A stretch of DNA of 32,076 nucleotides from Myxococcota bacterium (GTDB taxonomy: Bacteria > Myxococcota_A > Bradymonadia > UBA7976 > UBA1532), in contig CAUJDF010000060.1 in NCBI GenBank assembly GCA_963169045.1, positions 1 to 32,076 of the forward strand, read 5' to 3'. The notes beneath the pieces were generated by a model. That model saw only the letters and a list, made by a program, of their open reading frames with translations. It was not told the origin of the DNA and did not search any database. Below, piece by piece: positions 9,401 to 17,570 of this stretch (its first letter is position 1; each line of letters opens with the position of its first letter). The translations under genes and the position numbers were made by a program.

Positions 9401-12400
9401 GGCCGAGGCCGCCGCCGCGCTCGCCGAGCGTTACGAGGCCGCCGGCGCCCTCGAGCAGGCCGCCGCCGCCTGGCGCGCCGTCCTCTCGTGGCACGCCGGC
9501 GAGGCCCGCGCCGTCGCGCGCCTCGCCGACCTCTGCCGCCGCCTCGGCGACTGGCGCGGCCTCGCCGACGTGCTCGCCCGCGAGGCCGAGGCCACCGGCG
9601 ACCGCGACCGCCGCCGCGCCCTGCTGCTCGAGGTCGCCGGCCTCCACTTCGGACCGCTCGGCGATCCCGGCGCCTCCGTCCCCTTCTACCGCGAGGCCCT
9701 GAAATCGGGTCCGCCCTCGCCCGACGTGCTCGCCGCCCTCGCCGCCGCCCTGCGCACCGCCGGCCGCTGGGAGGACTACGCCGCCCTCCTCACGATCGGC
9801 ACCCTCGGCGAGGCGCTCGACGCCGAGCGGGCGCTCGAGCTCGGCCGCGTCTATCTGCGCCGGCTCGGCGCGCCGGAGAAGGCCGCCACCTTCGTCCGCA
9901 GGGCCGCCGAGGCCTTCCCCGACCGCGTCGACATCTCGATCGACCTCGCCGCGGTCGAAGCCGCGCTCGGCGATCTCGACGCAGCCGTCGCCCGGATCGA
10001 AGGCGCCATCGAGCGCGCGCCCGCCGAGGACGTCCCTGCCCTGCGCGTGCGCCTCGCCCGCCTCCTCGAGGACCGCGGCGCCGAGCCCGACCGCGTGCGC
10101 GCCGCCTACCGCGTCGCCGTCCAGGCCGGCCTCGACGACCCGGCGGTCCTCGAGCGCGTCGAGCACCTCGCCGTCGACGCCCGCGACTGGGAGACCGTCG
10201 CCGAGGTCCTCGAGCGCCGCCTCGCCGTGCTCCGCGAGGTCGACGATCCCGAGGCGCGCCGCGAGCTCGCCGTCCGGCTGGGCCACCTGTACTACAAGCG
10301 CCTCGACCAGCCCGCCCGCGCCGCGGCGTGCTTCGTCGAGGCCTTCGAGCTGCGCCCCGACGACGGCAGCCTCTACCGCGTCGTCGAGGGGCTGCTCGCC
10401 CGCAACCCCGCGCCCGCCCTTCAGATTCGCCTGTACGAGGCGCACCTGCGGCACGGCGAGCCGCGCGATCCGGTGGCCGTCGGCCTGCGCCTCGCGGCGG
10501 CCTACGAGGCCGACGGCCGCGTGGACGACGCCGCGCGCCAGCTCGTCGCCCTGCACCAGCGCGCGCCGAACGACGTCGAGGTCGTCGCCGGCATGGAGCG
10601 CGTCTTCCGCCGGGCCGAGCGGTGGGCGGAGCTCGTGGCGCTCTACCAGGCGCAGCTCGCCGCCGCCCCAGACGACCAGCAGATCGCGCTGCTGCGCCGC
10701 CTCGCGCACGCGCTCGAGGTCGGCCTGCGCGACCTGCCCGGCGCCACCGAAGTCTACGCGCGGATCCACGCGCTCGATCCCGCCGACGCCGGCGCGCTGC
10801 GGGCGCAGACGCGCCTGCTCGAGGCGCAGAAGCGCTGGCAGGAGCTGCTGGCGCTCTCCGCCGAGGAGCTGGGGACGACGCAGGACCGCCGCCAGCGCGC
10901 GCACATCCACTTCCGCATGGGCGGCCTGCGCGAGACCCAGCTGCGCGACCACGCCGGCGCCCGGACGGAGTACCGTCGCGCGCTCGAGCTCGATCCGCGC
11001 TGCTTCCCGGCGCTGCACGGCCTGCGCGAGCTCGCCACCGCCGCCGGCGACTGGCCCGAGGTCGTCCGCTGGCTCGAGCAGGAGGCCCGCCTCTGGGACG
11101 AGCCCCGCGAGCGCGCCGCGGTCCTCGCGCGCATCGCCGAGGTCTACGACCAGCGCCTCGGCGACCGCGAGACGGCCGTCGCCTTCTTTCGCCGCGCGGT
11201 GGCGACCTCGCCGGCGTGCCTGCCCGCCGCCCGCTTCCTCGCCGAGGATGCCTTCGGCCGCGGCGCCTGGGCCGACGCGGCGCCGTTCTTCCAGATCATC
11301 ACCCACCAGAACCTCGAGAAGTGGCCGCGCGCCGAGCGCGCCGACGTCTTCTACAAGCGGGGCGTCGTCGCGCTGCACCTCGGCCGCCTCATCGAGGCCG
11401 GCGAGTGCCTGAAGATCGCGCTCGAGGTGAACCCGGGCCACACCGAGGCGCTGCACGCGCTCGTGCGGGCGTGGGCCGGCGAGCGCCGCGACGCCGCCTT
11501 CGACGAGCTCATGAAGCGCCTCGACGAGCAGTACGAGCGCGCCGGCGAGCCCGCCGAGAAGGCGCGCATCGACATCCTGCGCGGGTATGCGGCCGAGCGC
11601 GCGCTCGACCTGCCCGGCGCCGCGCGCTTCTACGAGCGCGCCGCGGCGCTCGTGCCCGGCGATCTCGACGCGCTGCGCCCGCTCGTCGACCTGCACCTGG
11701 CCGCCCGCCGCTGGGACGCCGCCACCGCCGCCCTGCGCGCCTTCGCCGACCGCCAGCCCGGCACCCCGACCGCCCTCGCCGCGCTCACGCTCGAGGCGGG
11801 CGTCCACGCCGACTACGCCGTCGACCCCGGCCGCGCCCTGACGTGCTGGCGCCAGGTGCTCGCGCTCGACCCGTGGGGTCGCGACGCCCGCTTCCGCATG
11901 GCGCAGTGCCACTACCTGCAGGCCGACTACGAGCGCGCCCGCACGGTGATGCTCGACCTGCTCGGCATGGCCGGGGACGCGCCCGCCGCGGAGCAGGCGC
12001 TGTACCGCTTCTACCTCGGGCGCATCGAGCAGACGGGCTTCCAGCGGCCCGCCGAGGCCCTCGCGCACTACGCGTCGGCGCTCGAGGCCGATCCGCGGTG
12101 CGCGCCGGCGATGCTGGCGCTCCTGCGTCTGCTCTCGGAGCGCGGCGACGAGGTCCAGGTCGACGCCCTGCTGCGCCGTCACCTCGAATTCGTGCGCGGC
12201 GCCGACGGCGCCGACCCCGCCGCCGCCGCCCTGAAGACGTTCGCCGCGCGCCTGTTGCTGACCCGCGGCGACGACGAGGGCGCGCGCCGCCTGCTCGGCG
12301 ACCTCACCGACCGCCCCGGACCCGGCCGCCGCGACGCCCGCTTCGCCCTCGCCCGCATGCACCGCCAGCGCGGCGAGCCCGACGCCGCCGCCGCCCAGCT

Positions 12401-13412
12401 CTACCGACTGCTCGACGACAACGTCTGCGATCTCACGGCGCTGCGCTCGCTGCTCGAGCTGTTCGACGCCCACGGCGACGAGGAGCGCGCCTACCACGCG
12501 CTCTCGGTGCTCGAGCTGTTCGGCGCCCTCACCCCCGACGAGCAGGCGCGCCACGCGAAGCTCGAGGAGCGCGCCCGCCGTGCGCTCGAGCGCGCCGGAC
12601 GCGCGCTGCCCGAGGAGCTGATCGAGGAGCACCTCGTCCACCCCTCGTTCCACAGCCCGGTCGTCCCGCTGCTGCGGCTGTGCGACGCGGAGCTGGCGCG
12701 CCGCTTCCCGCTGCGCCCGCGCCCCGATCCGCGCCTGCTCGAGGCGGTCGACGGCCGCAAGCACCCGTTCTGGAACGAGCTCAAGGCGCTGCAGGGCCTG
12801 CTCGGCTTCCGCGCCGTCGACCTGTACCTGGCCCCCGACGAGCCCGCCGCGCTCGCGCTGTGGCCCGGGGAGCCGGCGCTGCTGGTGATCGGCGGCGAGG
12901 CGGCGACCGAGGCCTGGACGACGGCGGAGCGGCGCTTCCTCGTGGCGCGCGCCCTCGGCTGCGCCCGCACCGGCCTCGCCCGCCTGCACGACCTCGAGCC
13001 GGAACGCGCGCTCGACCTGCTCACGTTGCTCGAGGGCCTCTTCGCGCCGCGCCCGGAGGGCGACGACGAGCCCGACGCCTTCTTCGACGCGCTCCCCAAG
13101 AAGGTAGCCGAGGCCGTCCGGGGCGTGATAGAGGCAGCCTTTCAGGGGACGCTCCCCGCGCTGTATACGGGAGAGTCGGTGCTCGTCGGGCTCACGCACA
13201 CGTTCGATCGTGTCGGGCTGCTGGCCGGCGGCGTCCTGCGCCCCGCGGTCGAGTCGCTCGCACGCCTCGAGAGCGGCGTGGGCGCCGCGTTCTCGGGCGG
13301 CGCCGACCTCGGCTGGGCGGTCCGCAGCCGCTCCCGCCTCCAGGACGTCGTGAAGTTCGCGCTCTCCGAGCCCTACCACCGCCTGCGCCGCGCGGCCGGG
13401 CTGGCGATCTGA
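6417..13412 (+). CDS. Giant two-block TPR protein heading the partner-switch operon
   Basis: A 2331-residue, apparently cytoplasmic protein without signal peptide. Residues 1-670 are TPR-like helical repeats (for example RAEILQLELGDPAGARAAYE). Residues ~675-945 are a Pro/Asp/Glu-rich disordered linker. Residues ~950-2060 hold many further TPR units. The last ~260 residues are a globular domain (for example HPFWNELKALQGLLGFRAVD) that I do not recognise. The GTG at 6417 was chosen because upstream in-frame codons run antisense into the protease gene and a -10-like element ends 7 nt before it. It is probably a scaffold. The STAS gene follows after 3 nt, which argues for a shared function. Confidence 0.85.
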   Translation: MQDTSPVRTLESVSLPDRDEWARLARQLERRAQALRDPAAIARQQFQRAEILQLELGDPAGARAAYEAALDAWPGHLPAFLALRDLAIQLDDERLGESLFERALTHYARPGVDARDAGEIFGTFALLWLFRWRHPDRAEAALAAAGAGLGVARELEPLLLDRVRHVGRLRERLERADTPERRAGIAADLGRLLLDELDQPEPGKRFLEEAALHEPSARWRLAEAAARAGRAPDLARHLELLSEALTGPLSTALRFLAAEQYEFVLNAPARAAALYEEARGGSLLAVVGLKRVLAAVVDPATAPGALAARLVDEADRLAELGLDRALGTRAVELFATAGEVAAAEAAARQLLERHPDAHGAREALVRLLWRDRRWPELSAALREPAPIDRGRRLAIAAVQEHGLHDVEGARQALGDPGALARGGGAEGLLVLRTLQRLYARTRPTDVVRAWQYEADTHDGTERRAHLYLRIGRHFLKHTVEQEKGLTYLFWVLDHDPENLTALRLIEFVSRARNSHRPLMEILARELPLLDRPLERFPLERELARLLEGPGGDPQRAVELYEAALADQPGDPDTVADLARMYQQLGRPQDLAALLDGLLRRPVTAAERVRLLVRLGELYEGEKVREPRRARRRYAEALNVVREAREPLSGDIATWIARAEAGLDRLGGPPPATERAFTAPPAPLEEDGPTMVVDTSAFDEGAARLRAGPGSFEALIGVLAGQDDDEAPSPRLEMERTPPGRVERGRLPPLPRPPTGETAPPAVMRGASVRGEGRRTMQGGWSRGEPAPRQPRSAQAAEDAEDEEPAPSSPPDRAPSAPLPGVSPAGSVAPTSRHAVSPDRNAPTRSRDADARSPAPAARDRIDADAPALAADGGEESVPFAPWTDDDEPTLQTEPGPATPDEEIDVVFDEEPTPAAPGFPPPVAPAHDAPGFPAAAPAGDVLGAERQRARDEDPARAVVARKLRRARAGSDWPDLGDDAVAAAVRDLEQAADESSRAEAAAALAERYEAAGALEQAAAAWRAVLSWHAGEARAVARLADLCRRLGDWRGLADVLAREAEATGDRDRRRALLLEVAGLHFGPLGDPGASVPFYREALKSGPPSPDVLAALAAALRTAGRWEDYAALLTIGTLGEALDAERALELGRVYLRRLGAPEKAATFVRRAAEAFPDRVDISIDLAAVEAALGDLDAAVARIEGAIERAPAEDVPALRVRLARLLEDRGAEPDRVRAAYRVAVQAGLDDPAVLERVEHLAVDARDWETVAEVLERRLAVLREVDDPEARRELAVRLGHLYYKRLDQPARAAACFVEAFELRPDDGSLYRVVEGLLARNPAPALQIRLYEAHLRHGEPRDPVAVGLRLAAAYEADGRVDDAARQLVALHQRAPNDVEVVAGMERVFRRAERWAELVALYQAQLAAAPDDQQIALLRRLAHALEVGLRDLPGATEVYARIHALDPADAGALRAQTRLLEAQKRWQELLALSAEELGTTQDRRQRAHIHFRMGGLRETQLRDHAGARTEYRRALELDPRCFPALHGLRELATAAGDWPEVVRWLEQEARLWDEPRERAAVLARIAEVYDQRLGDRETAVAFFRRAVATSPACLPAARFLAEDAFGRGAWADAAPFFQIITHQNLEKWPRAERADVFYKRGVVALHLGRLIEAGECLKIALEVNPGHTEALHALVRAWAGERRDAAFDELMKRLDEQYERAGEPAEKARIDILRGYAAERALDLPGAARFYERAAALVPGDLDALRPLVDLHLAARRWDAATAALRAFADRQPGTPTALAALTLEAGVHADYAVDPGRALTCWRQVLALDPWGRDARFRMAQCHYLQADYERARTVMLDLLGMAGDAPAAEQALYRFYLGRIEQTGFQRPAEALAHYASALEADPRCAPAMLALLRLLSERGDEVQVDALLRRHLEFVRGADGADPAAAALKTFAARLLLTRGDDEGARRLLGDLTDRPGPGRRDARFALARMHRQRGEPDAAAAQLYRLLDDNVCDLTALRSLLELFDAHGDEERAYHALSVLELFGALTPDEQARHAKLEERARRALERAGRALPEELIEEHLVHPSFHSPVVPLLRLCDAELARRFPLRPRPDPRLLEAVDGRKHPFWNELKALQGLLGFRAVDLYLAPDEPAALALWPGEPALLVIGGEAATEAWTTAERRFLVARALGCARTGLARLHDLEPERALDLLTLLEGLFAPRPEGDDEPDAFFDALPKKVAEAVRGVIEAAFQGTLPALYTGESVLVGLTHTFDRVGLLAGGVLRPAVESLARLESGVGAAFSGGADLGWAVRSRSRLQDVVKFALSEPYHRLRRAAGLAI

Positions 13413-13415
13413 CGC

Positions 13416-14231
13416 ATGGCCCGCAAGTTCTACCTCGGCACGAACACCGTCGAAGACGTCACGTTCCTGAAGCTTTCGGGCGTCATCGACGAGGACAACA
13501 CCCTCGCCGGCAGCGTGAAGAAGATCGACGGGCGCACGGTCATCATCGATCTGAGCGGCGTCGAGCGCATCAACAGCTGCGGCGTGCGCGACTGGGTCAA
13601 CTGGCTCAACGACCTGCACCACAAGGGCAAGCAGACGATCCTCGTCCGGTGCAGCCCGTGCATCGTCAACCAGATCAACCTGGTCAACAACTTCGTGGGC
13701 GGCGGGATGGTGAAGAGCTTCTTCGCCCCCTACTACTGCGGCCGCTGCGACAAGGAACAGCTCGAGCTGGTGCAGGTCGAGAACTTCACCGAGCAGCAGG
13801 CGCCGCGCGCGCCGGTGATGCGCGGCGACGGCTGCAACCAGGTGAGCTGCGAGATGGCATTCGACGACATCGAGGACTCGTACTTCGCCTTCCTGCCGCG
13901 CAACACCGGCAAGGTGGTCGACGAGCGCCTGCGCAAACACATCGAGAGCCTGAGCCCCACGATCCAGGACCGCATCAAGCGCCTCGACACCGTCGAGAAG
14001 CAGAGCACGACCAAGGCGCCGGCCTCGTTGAGCCAGTACTCGCCGCTGACGGTGACGACGAGCGGCGTGAGCATGAACCGCGACTCGATCCACCGGCAGA
14101 CGGCGGCCGAGGCGCCCGCCGAGCCGCCGCGCAAGCGCACCGCCTCGGCGACGGCGCTGCTGCTCGGGGCCGCGCTGGCGCTCGCCGCGGTGATCGTGAG
14201 CTACGTCGTGTTCTTCGCGGGGGGCCGGTGA
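13416..14231 (+). CDS. STAS-domain protein with Cys4 insert and C-terminal membrane anchor
   Basis: A 271-residue protein. Residues 1-100 form a STAS domain of the anti-sigma-factor-antagonist type. IDLSGVERINSCGV (44-57) aligns with the DS[ST]G phosphoacceptor of RsbV/SpoIIAA, making S54 the likely phosphosite. Next comes a cysteine set C108-x2-C111 and C140-x4-C145 that could bind zinc, plus a C79-x2-C82 pair. A helical region and a Ser/Thr/Pro-rich linker lead to one hydrophobic tail segment (about 245-267), so the STAS domain should face the cytoplasm at the membrane. The gene starts 3 nt after the TPR gene and overlaps the PAS gene by GTGA. A membrane-tethered antagonist is unusual, as the classical ones are small and soluble. 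Confidence 0.85.
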   Translation: MARKFYLGTNTVEDVTFLKLSGVIDEDNTLAGSVKKIDGRTVIIDLSGVERINSCGVRDWVNWLNDLHHKGKQTILVRCSPCIVNQINLVNNFVGGGMVKSFFAPYYCGRCDKEQLELVQVENFTEQQAPRAPVMRGDGCNQVSCEMAFDDIEDSYFAFLPRNTGKVVDERLRKHIESLSPTIQDRIKRLDTVEKQSTTKAPASLSQYSPLTVTTSGVSMNRDSIHRQTAAEAPAEPPRKRTASATALLLGAALALAAVIVSYVVFFAGGR

Positions 14232-14749
14232 AGCCGCTGCTCGACCTGCTCGCGCGCATCGGCGCCGGCTTCCTCGACCCGTACGTCGTGGTCGACGCGG
14301 AGCGCAAGGTCGTCGCCTTCAACCGCCACTACCACGCGCTGTTCCCGCGGGCGGTCGCGCGCAAGCTCGAGGGCTCGACGTGCTGCCAGTTCCTCGCGCT
14401 CGGCGTGTGCGAGAAGGCGCAGAAGTGCCTGGCGCAGCGTTGCCGCAGCGAGGGCGCGCCGCTGCGCTTCGACGAAATCGACGCGCGCGTCGAAGGCGAC
14501 GAGGCCGACCGCCGTCTCATCGTCAGCGCCGTCGCGGTCGACGACGCGGCGCTGATCTTCCTCCGCGACGTCTCCGACGCGGCGGACGTCCAGCGCAAGT
14601 ACAAGAACGTGCAGGACCAGGAAGCGCGCGAGAAAGAACGTCTGCGCGAGGAGATCCTCCGCAAGACGAAGGAGCTCATGGACACGAACCAGGAGCTCAA
14701 CCGGGTGCAGAAGGAGCTCATGGGCTTCAAGAAGGGGCTTTTCGGGTAG
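14228..14749 (+). CDS. PAS-like domain protein with Cys cluster and coiled coil
   Basis: A 173-residue protein. The GTG at 14228 overlaps the STAS stop as GTGA. Residues ~12-118 look like a PAS fold (DPYVVVDAERKVVAFNRHYH ... LIFLRDVSD) with an inserted cysteine cluster C52, C53, C61, C67 and C72. Cysteine sets at this place in PAS domains can bind metals or act in redox sensing. Residues ~120-165 form a strongly charged coiled coil (EKERLREEILRKTKELMDTN), suited to dimerising or passing a signal to a partner. It ends 5 nt before the phosphatase gene. There is no kinase or output domain, so it presumably acts by binding a neighbour, most simply the phosphatase. Confidence 0.78.
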   Translation: MKPLLDLLARIGAGFLDPYVVVDAERKVVAFNRHYHALFPRAVARKLEGSTCCQFLALGVCEKAQKCLAQRCRSEGAPLRFDEIDARVEGDEADRRLIVSAVAVDDAALIFLRDVSDAADVQRKYKNVQDQEAREKERLREEILRKTKELMDTNQELNRVQKELMGFKKGLFG

Positions 14750-14754
14750 ACGGG

Positions 14755-16386
14755 ATGCTCAAGTCGCTCAAGAGCCTCCCGATCAGCACGAAGCTGATCG
14801 GGACGACCACGCTCCTGCTCGTCTTCACGGTCGGTCTGTACGGCCTGATGAACGTGCGCGACCTGATCACCGCCTACGACGAGTCGCGGGCCGACCAGCA
14901 GGCGATCATCCTGCAGTCGGTCACCGGCGACGCCCGCGACGTGACGCGGTTCCTCGCCGACTCGAGCGCCATCCACATCACCGCCTCGGCCTACGGCGAC
15001 CTGCGCCTGCTCGTCGAGCGCCTCGCCAAGACGCAGGAGCGCCTCGTCTGGGTCACCGTGAGCGAGGACGGCAAGCAGGTGCACAGCTTCGGCGAGCGCG
15101 ACAAGACGCTCGCCGGCCTCACCGGCAAACCCGCGCCCGGCTTCGACGACGGGCCGGCGAAGGTCGAGGTCTTCACGAAGGAGGGCGAGCCGCAGGTCAT
15201 CGCGGTGAGCACCGACTTCGCGGTGGGCGAGGCGCGCGGCCACGTCGACGTCGGCTGGTCGATCGCCGAGGTCATCCGCGACCGCAACGCGGTGGTCTCG
15301 CGGCGGGTCGAGGAGCGCAAGGCGGTCAGCCTGAAGAACACCGTGTTCGTCGGCGGGTTGATCGTGCTGCTCGGCGTGATCCTCGCCGTGCTCCAGAGCC
15401 TGCGCATCAGCCGCCCCATCCGCGAGCTGACCGAGAGCGTGGAGCGCATCGCCCACGGCGAGCTCGCCGAGCGCGCCCAGGTCGAGAGCACCGACGAGAT
15501 CGGCGTGCTCGGCCGCAACATCAACTACATGGCCGAGCGCCTCGGCGTCCTGCTCACCGAGACGAAGGAGAAGGCGACCCTCGAGAAGGAGATGGAGGTC
15601 GCCCGCATCATCCAGGAGTCGCTGCTGCCGCCCTCGCGCCTCATCGACCGCGGGTGGATGCAGTTCCAGGGCTTCTTCAAGAGCGCCAGCATCTGCGGCG
15701 GCGACTGGTGGAGCTTCTACGAGCTCTCGGGCGGCCGCCTGCTCATCGTCATCGGCGACGTGACGGGCCACGGCGTGTCGAGCGCGATGATCACCGCCGC
15801 CGCCAAGTCGTGCTGCGACACGCTGCGCCACGTCACCGAGGGCGAGCTGACCGTCAGCTTCCTGCTCGAAGAGCTCAACAAGACGATCTACGAGGCCGCG
15901 AACCGCAAGTTCGTGATGACCTTCTTCGCCACGATCATCGACCCGGCGAAGCGCGAGATCGTCTTCGGCAACGCCGGCCACAACTTCCCGCTGCTCTTCC
16001 GCGCGAAGGCGAAGGACGGCGAGCCCGACGTGGTGCCGCTCGTCACCCGCGGCAACCGCCTCGGCGACGTGATGGAGTCGCGCTTCCTCGAGCGCACCGT
16101 CACCTACGACCCGGGCGACGTCCTCGTCTGGTACACCGACGGCATCACCGAGGGCGTGGGCAAGAGCGGCGAGGAGTACGGCGAGCGCCGCTTCCGCCGC
16201 AGCATCGCCGCCATGCGCGACAAGCCCGCCGACGCCATCCTCGACCGCGTGCTGCGCGACGCCGAGTCCTGGTTCGCCAACTTCACGCAGCCCGAAGACG
16301 ACATCACGCTCATCGTCGGCAAGTTCGGCGAGCCGCCCGCGGCGCGCCCCGCCGCCAACCGCAGCGCCGCGAGCGCCGACGCCTGA
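14755..16386 (+). CDS. Membrane sensor PP2C-type (RsbU/SpoIIE-like) serine phosphatase
   Basis: A 543-residue protein. TM1 (13-33) and TM2 (195-216) flank a ~160-residue extracytoplasmic Cache-like sensor. HAMP follows at 217-270, then a short coiled coil and a PPM/SpoIIE phosphatase domain (about 285-525). Metal-binding motifs are intact: GGDWW (315-319), GDVTGHG (334-340), TDGITEG (461-467) and EDDITLIV (514-521). In this family the phosphatase removes phosphate from the serine of a STAS antagonist, which is exactly the protein encoded two genes upstream. The signal is presumably an external ligand of the Cache domain. The ATG at 14755 is 5 nt after the PAS gene, so it is the last gene of a tight operon. 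Confidence 0.95.
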   Translation: MLKSLKSLPISTKLIGTTTLLLVFTVGLYGLMNVRDLITAYDESRADQQAIILQSVTGDARDVTRFLADSSAIHITASAYGDLRLLVERLAKTQERLVWVTVSEDGKQVHSFGERDKTLAGLTGKPAPGFDDGPAKVEVFTKEGEPQVIAVSTDFAVGEARGHVDVGWSIAEVIRDRNAVVSRRVEERKAVSLKNTVFVGGLIVLLGVILAVLQSLRISRPIRELTESVERIAHGELAERAQVESTDEIGVLGRNINYMAERLGVLLTETKEKATLEKEMEVARIIQESLLPPSRLIDRGWMQFQGFFKSASICGGDWWSFYELSGGRLLIVIGDVTGHGVSSAMITAAAKSCCDTLRHVTEGELTVSFLLEELNKTIYEAANRKFVMTFFATIIDPAKREIVFGNAGHNFPLLFRAKAKDGEPDVVPLVTRGNRLGDVMESRFLERTVTYDPGDVLVWYTDGITEGVGKSGEEYGERRFRRSIAAMRDKPADAILDRVLRDAESWFANFTQPEDDITLIVGKFGEPPAARPAANRSAASADA

Positions 16387-16520
16387 AGCGCCGTCCCGGA
16401 GCGCCATCACTTCCCGCGGCGGACTCGAACGCCCGTCGCCGCGACGTCGGTCTGTGGACGCGATCCATCCTGCGCCGAATGGCGCGCGCTCTGTGCGCCG
16501 ATCGCATGCGCCCGCCAGTC

Positions 16521-16540
16521 GTGACGAACTGTCGGTTCAC
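16521..16540. terminator. Imperfect dyad after the phosphatase operon
   Basis: GTGACGAACTGTCGGTTCAC is an imperfect inverted repeat (GAAC-TGTCG-GTTC core) in the 200-bp gap between the operon end and the convergent AbiEii-type gene. It may be a terminator or binding site. No gene is seen in 16387-16586. Confidence 0.3.
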
Positions 16541-16586
16541 GATGGCGATCGACTTCGCAATGGCTTCGCAGCGGTCGGCTGGAGAA

Positions 16587-17252
16587 TCAGGCGCCGGACG
16601 GCCAGGCCATCCGCTGAAGACGCTCGACGAGCTCGTCACGAAACTGCCGGAGTTCGTCTGCGCCGACGGGACGCAACAGATGCAGGCGATGGGCGTCCGT
16701 CGGCGCCTGCGCCAGCACCCACGCGAGCGTGGCCGGATCGAGCCCGGCGTCCTTGTGCGCCGCGCCCTCGAGATGCGCCAGGAGATCGATCCCCTCGCGC
16801 GACAGCTGGTACAGGTCGACCAGGTCTTTGACCTCGGACCGGCCGAGGGCCGCACACAGCTTGTTCGCGACGAGGTCCGGCAGGGCGTCGTAACGGATGC
16901 CGCTCGCCTCCGGCTTCTCATGGATTGGTACGACCTGTGGGACGGGCTCGTGCACCACGTCGACGATCGTAGACTCGCCTTCCACGCGCGCTTCGTATCG
17001 GCGGAATCCGGGGGCCCGGCGCCGCTCCACGAGCGCGATGCCCGCGGTCTGCGCCACCGAGCCGAGCGCAGCGCTGACGACGTCGAGGTCGTCCGCCGTG
17101 GGGCAGAAAAGGTCGAGGTCCTCGGACAGACGGTGATGCAGGTAACCGGCGCTGAGCGCGGCGCCGCCGGACAGGTAGAAGCCGCCGACGCCGGCGAGCG
17201 CGTCGAGGATCCTACGTTGCGCTGCCGTCAGGCTCGTCTCGGAGAAGCCCAA
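16587..17252 (-). CDS. AbiEii-type nucleotidyltransferase toxin (second pair)
   Basis: A 221-residue protein with canonical AbiEii motifs: SGGAALSAGYLHHRLSEDLD (residues 28-47) carries the GG and the metal-binding D45/D47, D98 is a likely third acidic residue, and PDLVANKLCAALGR plus KDLVDLYQL (about 125-150) carry the conserved Lys residues. This motif set fits type IV toxins that transfer nucleotides to RNA. I place the start at TTG 17252 because GGAGG lies 4 nt upstream and no ATG or GTG fits. This start makes the gene overlap its upstream partner by 41 nt, implying coupling. It is more typical of the family than the protein at 368-970 and is not its close copy. Confidence 0.85.
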   Translation of the reverse strand: MGFSETSLTAAQRRILDALAGVGGFYLSGGAALSAGYLHHRLSEDLDLFCPTADDLDVVSAALGSVAQTAGIALVERRRAPGFRRYEARVEGESTIVDVVHEPVPQVVPIHEKPEASGIRYDALPDLVANKLCAALGRSEVKDLVDLYQLSREGIDLLAHLEGAAHKDAGLDPATLAWVLAQAPTDAHRLHLLRPVGADELRQFRDELVERLQRMAWPSGA

Positions 17253-17508
17253 GCCGCCTCCAACCGTCGAACAGCCAGGTCCAGAACGCAGCGCGACGGC
17301 CGACGAAGCGCGCGACGGCCGGCAGCTCGCGCGCGACGGACGCCGGGTCGACGTACGCCCACACTTCGTCCGGGCGCGCTTCGCGCAGCAAAAGGCCGAG
17401 CGTGGGGAGATGTTCCGGGTGCGCGGGATCGCGGACGATGCGCCGCAACTCACCGCGCGTGAGGCGGCGGTCCCAGCAGAAGGAGGGCACTTCGTCGTCC
17501 GCGGACAT
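17212..17508 (-). CDS. Putative antitoxin partner of the second AbiEii-type toxin
   Basis: A 98-residue protein starting MSADDEVPSFCWDRRLTRGE. It is acidic and basic in patches, mostly helical, with a Trp-rich C-terminal part (FWTWLFDGWRRLGLL). It shows no clear winged-helix DNA-binding domain of the classic AbiEi type and I do not recognise a family. Placement upstream of the toxin with a 41-nt overlap is the main argument for an antitoxin role. The start is 62 nt from the divergent lipoprotein gene, so the two may share regulatory DNA. Confidence 0.75.
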   Translation of the reverse strand: MSADDEVPSFCWDRRLTRGELRRIVRDPAHPEHLPTLGLLLREARPDEVWAYVDPASVARELPAVARFVGRRAAFWTWLFDGWRRLGLLRDEPDGSAT

Positions 17509-17558
17509 GCCGACCACCTTAGCCCGCATTCGGCTGCAGAGGAAGGCGCGCGCCGTGT

Positions 17559-17564
17559 CATGCT
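17559..17564 (+). promoter_or_regulatory. Possible -10 (CATGCT) of a leaderless lipoprotein gene
   Basis: CATGCT ends 6 nt before the ATG at 17571. The match to consensus is only moderate (A2, T3, T6), but the distance agrees with the arrangement at 147-152, 6404-6409 and 23854-23859. Confidence 0.3.
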
Positions 17565-17570
17565 GGGGCG

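Noticed and set aside
16420-16450. TTCGAGT on the minus strand resembling a tRNA T-loop
   Set aside because: The flanking bases do not form a T-stem, and no acceptor or anticodon arm can be drawn.
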